10,222 nucleotides of DNA from JAFALX01 sp050734185 (GTDB taxonomy: Bacteria; Chloroflexota; Dormibacteria; Aeolococcales; Aeolococcaceae): NCBI GenBank assembly GCA_050734185.1, contig JBOHUE010000039.1, forward strand, positions 1 to 10,222. The letters are read 5' to 3'. This document shows positions 1 through 5,950 of the stretch, piece by piece. The translations under genes were made by a program, and so were the position numbers. The notes beneath the pieces were generated by a model. That model was given only the letters and a program-made list of their open reading frames with translations. It made no database searches and was not told where the DNA came from. Position 1 is the first letter of the stretch. Each line of letters begins with the position of its first letter.

Positions 1-692
1 AGGGTCTCCTGCTGCGCGTCGACCGTCCGCAGGAACTGCGCGATCTCGGCGGCGATGTGGGTGCGAAGCGAGCCGCCGCGGCCCGCACCCGCGGGCACGG
101 CGATGGCATCAGCGCCGAGCCCAATGAGGTCCTGGTTGAGCACGGCAGCGAGTGCGGTCAGGCGCGACTGGTCGGTGTCCCGCTTCAGCTCGAACGAGTG
201 CTGCCTGACCAGGTTGCCCTCGAGCACGAGCAGGGTCAGCACGTGCCGCGGGTCCAGTGAGACGAGGTCGATGTGCTTGAGCCGCGCGCCGAGCGCGCCA
301 GGCGAGGTGACGAGGCCGACGGCGTCGGTGGCCTGCGCCAGCGCGGTCGCCGCCGTCTCGAGGATTCCCTCGAGCGCAGCCGGCAGCGCCGCAAAGAAGG
401 GCTCCATTTGACGGCGCACGGCCGCCGGGATCGTCTCTTCCTCCATCAGGAAGTCGACGTAGTACCGGTACCCCAGGTCCGACGGCACCCGGCCCGCGGA
501 CGTGTGCGGCTGGATCAGATAGCCGAACTCGCTGAGCATGGCGAGCTCGTTGCGGATCGTGGCAGCCGACCAGTGCGCCAGATGCATGGCCAGCGCCTGC
601 GAGCCCACGGGCACACCGGTGCGCGTGTAGTCGCCGACGACGGCCTTCAGGATCTGCTGCTTGCGTTGGTCGAGCGGTACTGGATGGTCCAT
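1..692 (-). CDS. hrcA: Heat-inducible transcription repressor HrcA (3' end cut by window edge)
   Basis: HrcA is the dimeric repressor that binds CIRCE operators and switches off chaperone genes until heat stress. Translating the minus strand from ATG at 692 gives 230 uninterrupted residues to the window edge; the family usually has about 340, so roughly the C-terminal third is missing. The N-terminal winged-helix region is plain: LDQRKQQILKAVVGDYTRTG (7-26), PVGS (28-31), ATIRNELAML (44-53) and the family signature PHTSAGRVPSDLGYRYYVD (62-80). The following part is the start of the GAF-like sensing domain. The ATG is preceded only by a weak GGGG at 703-706, 10 nt upstream. A CIRCE element lies 37 bp upstream, implying autoregulation. 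hrcA follows hemW in the same direction after an 88-bp gap. Family identity is very secure from motifs and operator; the neighbours beyond the left edge are unseen. Confidence 0.95.
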   Translation of the reverse strand, partial: MDHPVPLDQRKQQILKAVVGDYTRTGVPVGSQALAMHLAHWSAATIRNELAMLSEFGYLIQPHTSAGRVPSDLGYRYYVDFLMEEETIPAAVRRQMEPFFAALPAALEGILETAATALAQATDAVGLVTSPGALGARLKHIDLVSLDPRHVLTLLVLEGNLVRQHSFELKRDTDQSRLTALAAVLNQDLIGLGADAIAVPAGAGRGGSLRTHIAAEIAQFLRTVDAQQET

Positions 693-729
693 GGATGCAT
701 CGCCCCGGACCGGACCCCCGCCGGCCTCG

Positions 730-756
730 TTAGCACTCTGATCAAACGACTGCTAA
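730..756 (-). promoter_or_regulatory. CIRCE operator (HrcA binding site)
   Basis: The plus strand reads TTAGCACTC (730-738), nine spacer bases (739-747), then GACTGCTAA (748-756). The known CIRCE consensus is TTAGCACTC-N9-GAGTGCTAA, so 17 of 18 arm positions match and the spacer has the canonical length. The single mismatch is C at 750 in place of G. It lies between the hemW stop and the hrcA start, the classical place for HrcA autoregulation. As transcribed towards hrcA it would sit in or just before the 5' leader. Confidence 0.95.
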
Positions 757-762
757 ATCGTA
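757..762 (-). promoter_or_regulatory. Candidate -10 box for hrcA
   Basis: On the minus strand the hexamer TACGAT (four of six matches to TATAAT) directly abuts the CIRCE element. Transcription from it would start inside the operator, so bound HrcA would block initiation. I see no convincing -35 box at 16-18 bp spacing, and the region upstream runs into the end of hemW. The position is suggestive but the motif is weak. Confidence 0.25.
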
Positions 763-780
763 ACACGGGTTTGCGGCCGC

Positions 781-1944
781 CTACGACAGCGCTAACGCCA
801 GCCGCAGCGTCACCGCGTTGAGCACCGCCTCGCCGGCGCGCGTGACTCGCGCGACGTCGCCGGCCAGCGTGAGCAGCCCGCTGCTTGCAAGCACGCTCGC
901 CTCCCGGCGCACGGCGGCATCCGTGAGCGTGATGCCCTGCCGCAGGCGCAGCCCGAGCATCAACCGTTCCTGCTCGTGCTCGGCGCTGCTGATGAGCTCG
1001 TGCTCGGTCACCGGCAACTCGCCGCGTGTGACAGCGGCCGCGTACGCGGCGATGCCACGTCCGTGCCGGTAGCGCACCGCCACCGCGTCCTCGGCATCCA
1101 CCTCGAGCAGCGACGCAGCCAGGGCTGCGGGCACATGCCCGTGTGCGCCGACGCCGGCAGCGAGGTAGTACGCGTTGTGCCAGTACGCGAGGTTGTGGCG
1201 GCAGGCCCCGCCCGGCCGAGCGAAGTTGCTGACCTCGTACTGCCCGTAGCCGGCGCGTTCGAGGACATCGAGCGCGATCGCGTGCTGCGCCAGAGCGACC
1301 TCGGCGTCGGCCGGACTCACACGGCCGCGCCGCACCGAGGTGTGCAGCGGCGTTCCGGGTTCCACAGTGAGCTCGTAGCACGACACATGATCCGGCTCTG
1401 ACTCGAGCACACGTGTCAGGGTGTGGCGCCAGCGCGCGTCGTCCAGTCCCGGCACCGCGTAGATCAGGTCACAGTTGACGGAATCAAAGCCTGCGTCGCG
1501 GACCTCGGCGACGGCCGAGAGCGCACGCGGCGCGTCGTGCACCCGGCCGAGGAACGCGAGGATGTCCGGTTCGAGGCTCTGCACGCCGATGCTCACGCGG
1601 TTGAAGCCGGCGCGGCGCCACACCTCGGCGCGCTCGCGGGTCGTGCTCGATGGGTTCGCCTCGAGCGTGATCTCAGCGCCCGGTGCCAGGTGGAAGTGTT
1701 CCCCCACCGTGGCCAGCACCCCTGCAAGCAGCTCGGGATCGACGAGCGACGGCGTGCCGCCGCCGACGAAGACGCTATCGAGCTCGGCGGCGCCCCCGCG
1801 CTGCGCCAGCAGGCGCACCTCTCTGTCAAGGGCACCCATGTACTCGTGCTCACCGCGGGTGCCGGCGACCGACGTGAAGTCGCAGTACTCGCACTTCCGT
1901 TCACAGAACGGGATGTGCAGGTACAGCGTGCGGATCGGGTTCAC
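781..1944 (-). CDS. hemW: Radical SAM heme chaperone HemW
   Basis: HemW is a cytosolic radical SAM protein related to coproporphyrinogen III dehydrogenase HemN, but known members act as heme-binding chaperones that deliver heme to respiratory enzymes. From GTG at 1944 the product has 387 residues, the usual length. The radical SAM cluster motif is C14-x3-C18-x2-C21 followed by DF, without the fourth cysteine of true HemN. The SAM-binding GGGTP is at 61-65, EANPSS at 95-100, and FNRVSIGVQSLEPDIL at 114-129. The HemW-type HNxxYW motif is at 250-255, followed by GVGAHG (264-269). A HemN-type C-terminal domain covers about 310-380. The frame stays open to 2298 upstream, but that stretch lies over the membrane-protein gene and has no HemW similarity; the GTG fits LYLHIPFC at the family's N-terminus and overlaps the preceding TGA as GTGA, indicating translational coupling. 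Older annotations may call it HemN. Confidence 0.95.
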   Translation of the reverse strand: MNPIRTLYLHIPFCERKCEYCDFTSVAGTRGEHEYMGALDREVRLLAQRGGAAELDSVFVGGGTPSLVDPELLAGVLATVGEHFHLAPGAEITLEANPSSTTRERAEVWRRAGFNRVSIGVQSLEPDILAFLGRVHDAPRALSAVAEVRDAGFDSVNCDLIYAVPGLDDARWRHTLTRVLESEPDHVSCYELTVEPGTPLHTSVRRGRVSPADAEVALAQHAIALDVLERAGYGQYEVSNFARPGGACRHNLAYWHNAYYLAAGVGAHGHVPAALAASLLEVDAEDAVAVRYRHGRGIAAYAAAVTRGELPVTEHELISSAEHEQERLMLGLRLRQGITLTDAAVRREASVLASSGLLTLAGDVARVTRAGEAVLNAVTLRLALALS

Positions 1945-2816
1945 TTCGTCTTGCCGCCGCCCTTGTCCTTCTTGTCGTCGCCGCCTGGCGGCGGCCGGCG
2001 CACGCGGAGGCGGCGGTACAACGGTGGGTAGATGTAGATGGTCGCCACGTATGCGGCAACCCATGACACCCCAGCGGCCGCGAGCACCTCGGTGGTCGAG
2101 AGGTTGGTGCCGGGCGCGACGGAGTTCGCAGCTGATGTCGGCGACGGGGATGCGCTCGCCGACGGCCCGCCGTTGCTCGACGGGGAGGCGCTCGGCGCCG
2201 GCGAGGGGCATGGTGTCCCGCTCGGCGAGGGGCTCGCGCTGGGAGTCGGCGTGCTGCCATTCGGCAGCGGCGTCGGGACGGTGGTCGTTGTGGAGCACGC
2301 GCCGCCGGTGCCGGCGCCCTGGGGCGTGAGCACAAACCCGACTGCGGTGATCAGGATGATGAACACGAAGTAGATGACAACACCGACCACAAGTGTCTCG
2401 ACGAAGCGCAACGCGCGCGCTTCGCCGCTGATCCGCTTGGCGACAGGCGCCGCGAGCAGGCAGGCGGCGAGCAGCGGGAACGGCTGAAACGGCTGCAGGC
2501 CTATCATCTCGGCGACCAGGCTCGTCGTGTCCTTGGGATTCGGCGCCAGGCCGAACAGGATCACGCCGATCACCACCTCCGTGGCGGCGGCGAGCCCGAT
2601 GAGGATCGCGTAGGAACGTCGCGACCAGAGCTCATCCGGCGCGTTCAATGCCGCGGCGACAGCGCCGCCACCACCCGAGCTCCTCGCACCCGGCTTCGGC
2701 GCCGCCTGCTGTGAGCGAGGCTGGGCGCTCTGTGCTGTCTGCCGGTTCAGCTCAGCATCGGTGCGCGCGTCGGGGCGGCGCCGCGGCCGCTTGCGCGGCG
2801 AGTTGGGACGGGGCAT
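1941..2816 (-). CDS. Membrane protein of unknown function with Ser/Thr/Pro-rich loop
   Basis: I do not recognise this 291-residue protein. Its N-terminal 65 residues are hydrophilic, strongly basic at the start (RKRPRRRPDAR, 8-18) and probably cytoplasmic. Hydrophobic segments lie at about 69-90, 112-127 (weaker), 141-163 and 244-264. Between the third and fourth is a low-complexity loop (about 175-235) of Ser, Thr, Pro, Ala and Gly. The C-terminus is charged (RRLRVRR at 268-274, then a Lys/Asp/Gly tail). The positive-inside rule puts both termini and the KRISGEARALR loop (127-137) in the cytoplasm and the Ser/Thr/Pro loop outside. Cysteines at 174 and 203 lie in or beside that loop. The ATG directly follows the lepA stop, and the TGA overlaps the hemW GTG, so it should be cotranslated with both. 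No enzymatic motif is visible. The reading frame is well supported by operon packing; the function is open. Confidence 0.85.
   Translation of the reverse strand: MPRPNSPRKRPRRRPDARTDAELNRQTAQSAQPRSQQAAPKPGARSSGGGGAVAAALNAPDELWSRRSYAILIGLAAATEVVIGVILFGLAPNPKDTTSLVAEMIGLQPFQPFPLLAACLLAAPVAKRISGEARALRFVETLVVGVVIYFVFIILITAVGFVLTPQGAGTGGACSTTTTVPTPLPNGSTPTPSASPSPSGTPCPSPAPSASPSSNGGPSASASPSPTSAANSVAPGTNLSTTEVLAAAGVSWVAAYVATIYIYPPLYRRLRVRRPPPGGDDKKDKGGGKTK
2112..2294 (-). repeat. Low-complexity Ser/Thr/Pro-coding tract
   Basis: This stretch encodes residues 175-235 of the membrane protein, built from short imperfect SPSP, SASPSP and TPTP units. At the DNA level the 10-mer CGGCGAGGGG occurs twice (2199-2208 and 2223-2232, plus strand), 24 bp apart. 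Such tracts are prone to length change by slippage and typically form extended, possibly O-glycosylated, extracytoplasmic linkers; the last point is inference. Confidence 0.55.
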
Positions 2817-4622
2817 CTACTCCTCGTCCATGCGGAGCACGGCCATGAACGCCTCCTGCGGGATGTCGATGTTGCCGACGCGCTTCATGCGCCGCTTGCC
2901 TTCGCGCTGCTTCTCGAGCAGCTTCCGTTTGCGCGTGATGTCACCGCCGTAGCACTTGGCGAGAACGTCCTTGCGCATCGCGGAAACCGTCTCGCGGGCG
3001 ATGATCTTGCCACCGATGGCAGCCTGAATGGGCACCTCGAACAGCTGTCGGGGGATCAGCTTCCGCAGCCGCTCGGCCAGACGACGGCCCTGCTCGCGGG
3101 CCTGGTCGCGGTGCACGATCATGCTCAGCGCGTCGACGCGCTGTCCGCCGACCAGGATGTCGAGCTTCACCAGCTGGGCTTCGCGGAAGCCTGTGATCAC
3201 GTAGTCAAGGGACGCATACCCGCGGCTGCGAGACTTCAGCTGGTCGTAGAAGTCGTGGATGATCTCGCCCAGCGGCAGGTCGTAGGTGATCTGCACGCGG
3301 TCACCCGGCTGGTAGTCCATCTGGATGAACTCGCCGCGCCGCTCCTGGCAGAGCTCCATCACCACGCCGACGTACGTGCTCGGCATCAGCAGCGTGGCCT
3401 TCGTGCGCGGCTCTTCGATGGCCTCGATCCGTGTCGGATCGGGAAGCAGCTCGGGATTGTCGACGTTCAGCACCTGTCCGCTGTGCAGCCGGACGCGATA
3501 TTCGACCGTCGGCGCCGTGGTGATGAGGCTGAGCGCGAACTCGCGCTCCAACCGCTCCTGCACGATCTCCATGTGCAGAAGCCCGAGAAAGCCGCAGCGA
3601 AACCCGTAGCCGAGCGCCGCCGAGCTCTCCGGTTCGTACACCAATGACGCGTCGTTCAGGTTGAGCTTCCCGAGCGCCTCCTTCAGGTCCTCGACGTCGG
3701 CCGTGTCAACGGGAAAGATCCCCGCGTACACCATCGGCGTCACGGACCGATAGCCCGGCAGCGGCTCGGAAGCGGGATGCGCTGCGTCGGTGACCGTGTC
3801 ACCGACCTTGCTGTCACGGACGTTCTTGATCGAAGCGATGATGTAGCCGACCTCGCCGGCGTGGAGCTCGCCGATGGGCGACATCACGGGACGAAAGACC
3901 CCGACCTCGTCGACGACGAACTCCCGCTGCATCGCCATCATGCGGATGCGCGAGCCCGTGCGCAGGCGGCCGTCCATGAGGCGGACGTAGACGATCACAC
4001 CGCGATACGCGTCGAATTTGGCGTCGAAGATGAGCGCTCGCAGCGGCGCATCGACGTCGCCGCGCGGCGGCGGGATTCGCTTCGTTATCGCCTCGAGCAC
4101 CTCGTCAATGCCGATGCCGTTGCGGGCGCTGGTGAGGATCGCGTCGTCGGCGTCGAGGCCGATGCCGTCCTGGATCTCGCGCCGCACCAGCTCGGGATCA
4201 GCCGATTGCAGGTCGATCTTGTTGATGACCGGGATAACCGCGAGGTTGTTGTCGAGCGCCTGGTAGACGTTGGCCAGCGTCTGCGCCTCCACGCCCTGCG
4301 AGGCGTCGACCACCAGCAGCGCGCCCTCGCACGCGGCGAGGGATCGTGAGACCTCGTAGGCGAAATCGACGTGGCCTGGGGTGTCGATGAGGTTGAGCTC
4401 GTAGGTCTTGCCGTCGGCAGCCGTGTAGCTGAGGCGCACCGCCTGGGCCTTGATCGTGATGCCGCGCTCTCGCTCCAGGTCGAGCTGGTCGAGGACCTGG
4501 TCCTGCATGTCGCGCGCCGAGACCGTGCCGGTGCGTTCCAGCAGACGGTCGGCAAGCGTCGACTTGCCGTGATCTATGTGCGCGATGATGCTGAAGTTGC
4601 GGATCAGCTCGAGCTGAGACAC
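2817..4622 (-). CDS. lepA: Elongation factor 4 (LepA), ribosome-associated GTPase
   Basis: LepA/EF4 is a translational GTPase that binds the ribosome and influences elongation or initiation under stress. The 601-residue product is full length. G-domain motifs are AHIDHGKST (14-22), ERERGIT (50-56), DTPGH (80-84) and NKID (134-137). Beta-barrel and EF-G-like domains follow, with the conserved GFRCGFLGLLHMEIVQERLE and then the LepA-specific C-terminus containing KCYGGDITRKRKLLEKQREG. The start is GTG at 4622, giving the typical MSQLELIRNFSIIAHIDHG opening; an ATG at 4633 is out of frame. AGGA at 4633-4636 is a possible ribosome binding site 10 nt upstream. It is the first gene of the leftward unit that continues with the membrane protein, hemW and hrcA, and is divergent from the patatin gene. 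Identification is unambiguous. Confidence 0.98.
   Translation of the reverse strand: MSQLELIRNFSIIAHIDHGKSTLADRLLERTGTVSARDMQDQVLDQLDLERERGITIKAQAVRLSYTAADGKTYELNLIDTPGHVDFAYEVSRSLAACEGALLVVDASQGVEAQTLANVYQALDNNLAVIPVINKIDLQSADPELVRREIQDGIGLDADDAILTSARNGIGIDEVLEAITKRIPPPRGDVDAPLRALIFDAKFDAYRGVIVYVRLMDGRLRTGSRIRMMAMQREFVVDEVGVFRPVMSPIGELHAGEVGYIIASIKNVRDSKVGDTVTDAAHPASEPLPGYRSVTPMVYAGIFPVDTADVEDLKEALGKLNLNDASLVYEPESSAALGYGFRCGFLGLLHMEIVQERLEREFALSLITTAPTVEYRVRLHSGQVLNVDNPELLPDPTRIEAIEEPRTKATLLMPSTYVGVVMELCQERRGEFIQMDYQPGDRVQITYDLPLGEIIHDFYDQLKSRSRGYASLDYVITGFREAQLVKLDILVGGQRVDALSMIVHRDQAREQGRRLAERLRKLIPRQLFEVPIQAAIGGKIIARETVSAMRKDVLAKCYGGDITRKRKLLEKQREGKRRMKRVGNIDIPQEAFMAVLRMDEE
2820..2825 (-). 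promoter_or_regulatory. Ribosome binding site of the membrane-protein gene, inside the lepA end
   Basis: The minus strand reads GAGGAG, then TAG (lepA stop), then ATG (membrane-protein start). The Shine-Dalgarno-like GAGGAG encodes the last two Glu residues of LepA and lies 3 nt before the ATG, short of the usual 5-9 nt spacing. Stop and start are adjacent, so terminating ribosomes can reinitiate directly. The arrangement supports this ATG. Confidence 0.5.
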
Positions 4623-4631
4623 GTTTGTCGC

Positions 4632-4637
4632 ATCCTA
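4632..4637 (-). promoter_or_regulatory. Candidate -10 box (or ribosome binding site) of lepA
   Basis: On the minus strand TAGGAT lies 9 nt before the lepA GTG. It fits a TAnnnT -10 pattern; transcription from it would start close to the start codon, giving a leaderless or very short-leader mRNA. The same bases contain AGGA, the only Shine-Dalgarno-like sequence available, and one stretch cannot serve as both -10 box and ribosome binding site on the same transcript. No good -35 is visible. Confidence 0.25.
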
Positions 4638-4673
4638 GGGCAGGACGTGCGTCGCACTTCGCGGTCCAGCCGC

Positions 4674-4679
4674 GATAAT
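4674..4679 (+). promoter_or_regulatory. Candidate -10 box for the patatin gene
   Basis: GATAAT matches the TATAAT consensus at five of six positions and is the most A/T-rich hexamer of the 67-bp divergent gap. A poor -35 (GTCGCA, 4651-4656, three of six matches to TTGACA) sits at 17-bp spacing. Only 10 nt separate the box from the ATG at 4690, so the leader would be a few nucleotides at most. An AAGGG at 4681-4685 could be a ribosome binding site if transcription starts further upstream. Confidence 0.35.
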
Positions 4680-4689
4680 CAAGGGTGCC

Positions 4690-5943
4690 ATGGCCACGTC
4701 ACCGCAGCGCGCTCGCCGGCGTTTGGCCGCGAAGCTGCCGAATGACCGCCGGGCGCTCGTCCTCGCCGGCGGCGGGATCACGGGCCTCGCCTACGAGATC
4801 GGTGCGCTTCGTGCGCTCGACGACATCCTCGTCGGCGCCACCGTCAACGACTTCGACATCTACGTCGGCACGAGCGCGGGTGCGCTCGTCGGAGCGCTTC
4901 TGGCCAACGGGGTCACGCCGACGGAGATGGCGCTCGGGCTCGGGGGGTCCAACGACCGCATCAGCCCGCCGACACGCTGGACCATCTACCGGCCCAACGT
5001 CGTCGAGGCGGCGCGCAACGCACTGAAGCTGCCCGAGCTGCTGCGCGAGATCGCGTGGGAGGTCCTCCGCCATCCGTCGCGCTTGAACCCGCTCGACATC
5101 CTCGGCATGCTCAGCCCGCTGCTGCCATCGGGACTCTTCACCTCGGACGAGCTGCGGCGCTACCTCGCGCGGCTGTTCGCGGCGGACGGGCTCACCGACG
5201 ATTTCGCCGAGTTGCACCGCGAGCTGCACATCGTCAGCTGCGCGATCGACACGGGCGAGCGCGTCGTCTTCTCGCGAGACTCCAACCGGCGCGTGCCGAT
5301 CAGCAGCGCCGTCGCCGCCAGCGGAGCAATCCCCGTGCTGTTCAAACCGGTGCGCATCGACGGCGTCGATTACGTCGACGGCGGCATCAAGGGGATCTCG
5401 GCGATCGACATCGCCGTCGATCGCGGCGCATCGCTCATAGTCGTGATCAACCCGGTCGTGCCGATCGACACGCGTGCGGTTGACACACCGGAGATCGTGC
5501 GCGACCAGATCGGCGAGCATCTCACCGACGGCGGCATGCGCGCCGTCTACAACCAGGTGATGCGAGGCATCCTGCACGACGGCCTGCTCGACCACATTCG
5601 AGTGGTGCGCGACCGGCATCCGGACATCGACATCCTGCTCATCGAGCCGCGCGCGGACGACGACAAGATGTTCTTCCACGAGCTGATGTCGTTCTCCGCG
5701 CGGCTGATGGTCGCGCAACACGGGTACGAGTCGGTGAGCAACGGGCTGCAGGACACGTGGGGATACCTGCGCCGCATTCTGCCGAAGCACGGGATCCACA
5801 TCACGCGACGCGTCGTGGATCGCAAGCCGAAGGCCGCAGCGGCGACCATCGCGAGTTCGCCGCTGCTCTTCCGCGTGCTGCGGCAGACCGTCCTCGCACG
5901 TCGCCCTCGCATGCAGGTCGTCGACGACTCGGACGCCGCGTAG
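4690..5943 (+). CDS. Patatin-like phospholipase / lipid acyl hydrolase
   Basis: Patatin-family enzymes hydrolyse acyl esters of membrane or storage lipids with a Ser-Asp dyad. This 417-residue protein has every expected element: the glycine-rich oxyanion-hole loop GGGITG (27-32), nucleophile elbow G60-T-S62-A-G64, SAVAASGAIPVLFKPV (206-221) leading to the catalytic Asp in D230-G-G. The C-terminal half (about 250-417) carries DIDILLIEPRADDDKMFFHE and a basic tail (RRVVDRKPK). I see no signal peptide; the N-terminus is basic (RARRRLAAK), so it is probably cytosolic or peripheral on the membrane. AAGGG at 4681-4685 lies 4 nt before the ATG. It stands alone on the plus strand, divergent from lepA and convergent with the chelatase I gene, its stop 7 bp from that gene's stop. 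No partner indicates a substrate. Family assignment is secure, substrate unknown. Confidence 0.94.
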   Translation: MATSPQRARRRLAAKLPNDRRALVLAGGGITGLAYEIGALRALDDILVGATVNDFDIYVGTSAGALVGALLANGVTPTEMALGLGGSNDRISPPTRWTIYRPNVVEAARNALKLPELLREIAWEVLRHPSRLNPLDILGMLSPLLPSGLFTSDELRRYLARLFAADGLTDDFAELHRELHIVSCAIDTGERVVFSRDSNRRVPISSAVAASGAIPVLFKPVRIDGVDYVDGGIKGISAIDIAVDRGASLIVVINPVVPIDTRAVDTPEIVRDQIGEHLTDGGMRAVYNQVMRGILHDGLLDHIRVVRDRHPDIDILLIEPRADDDKMFFHELMSFSARLMVAQHGYESVSNGLQDTWGYLRRILPKHGIHITRRVVDRKPKAAAATIASSPLLFRVLRQTVLARRPRMQVVDDSDAA

Positions 5944-5948
5944 CGCGG
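5936..5948. repeat. Short inverted repeat across the patatin stop codon
   Basis: CCGCG (5936-5940), TAG (5941-5943, the patatin stop), CGCGG (5944-5948): a perfect 5-bp G/C stem with a 3-base loop between two convergent genes. There is no T-run on either side, so it is not a standard intrinsic terminator. With only 7 bp between the convergent stops, transcription from each side must end inside the opposite gene or depend on Rho. The repeat may be chance at this G+C content. Confidence 0.3.
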
Positions 5949-5950
5949 GA

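Noticed and set aside
1945..2298. N-terminal extension of the hemW frame to 2298
   Set aside because: The extra 118 codons lie antiphase over the membrane-protein gene, are low-complexity Arg/Pro/Ala, and have no HemW similarity; GTG at 1944 gives the standard HemW N-terminus.
4690..5943. Patatin as a CapV-type effector of a CBASS anti-phage system
   Set aside because: No CD-NTase, E1/E2-like, JAB or other defence gene is adjacent; the neighbours are lepA and chelatase subunits.
5936..5948. Intrinsic terminator between the convergent genes
   Set aside because: The stem is only 5 bp with a 3-base loop and no T-run on either side, which is insufficient for a Rho-independent terminator call.
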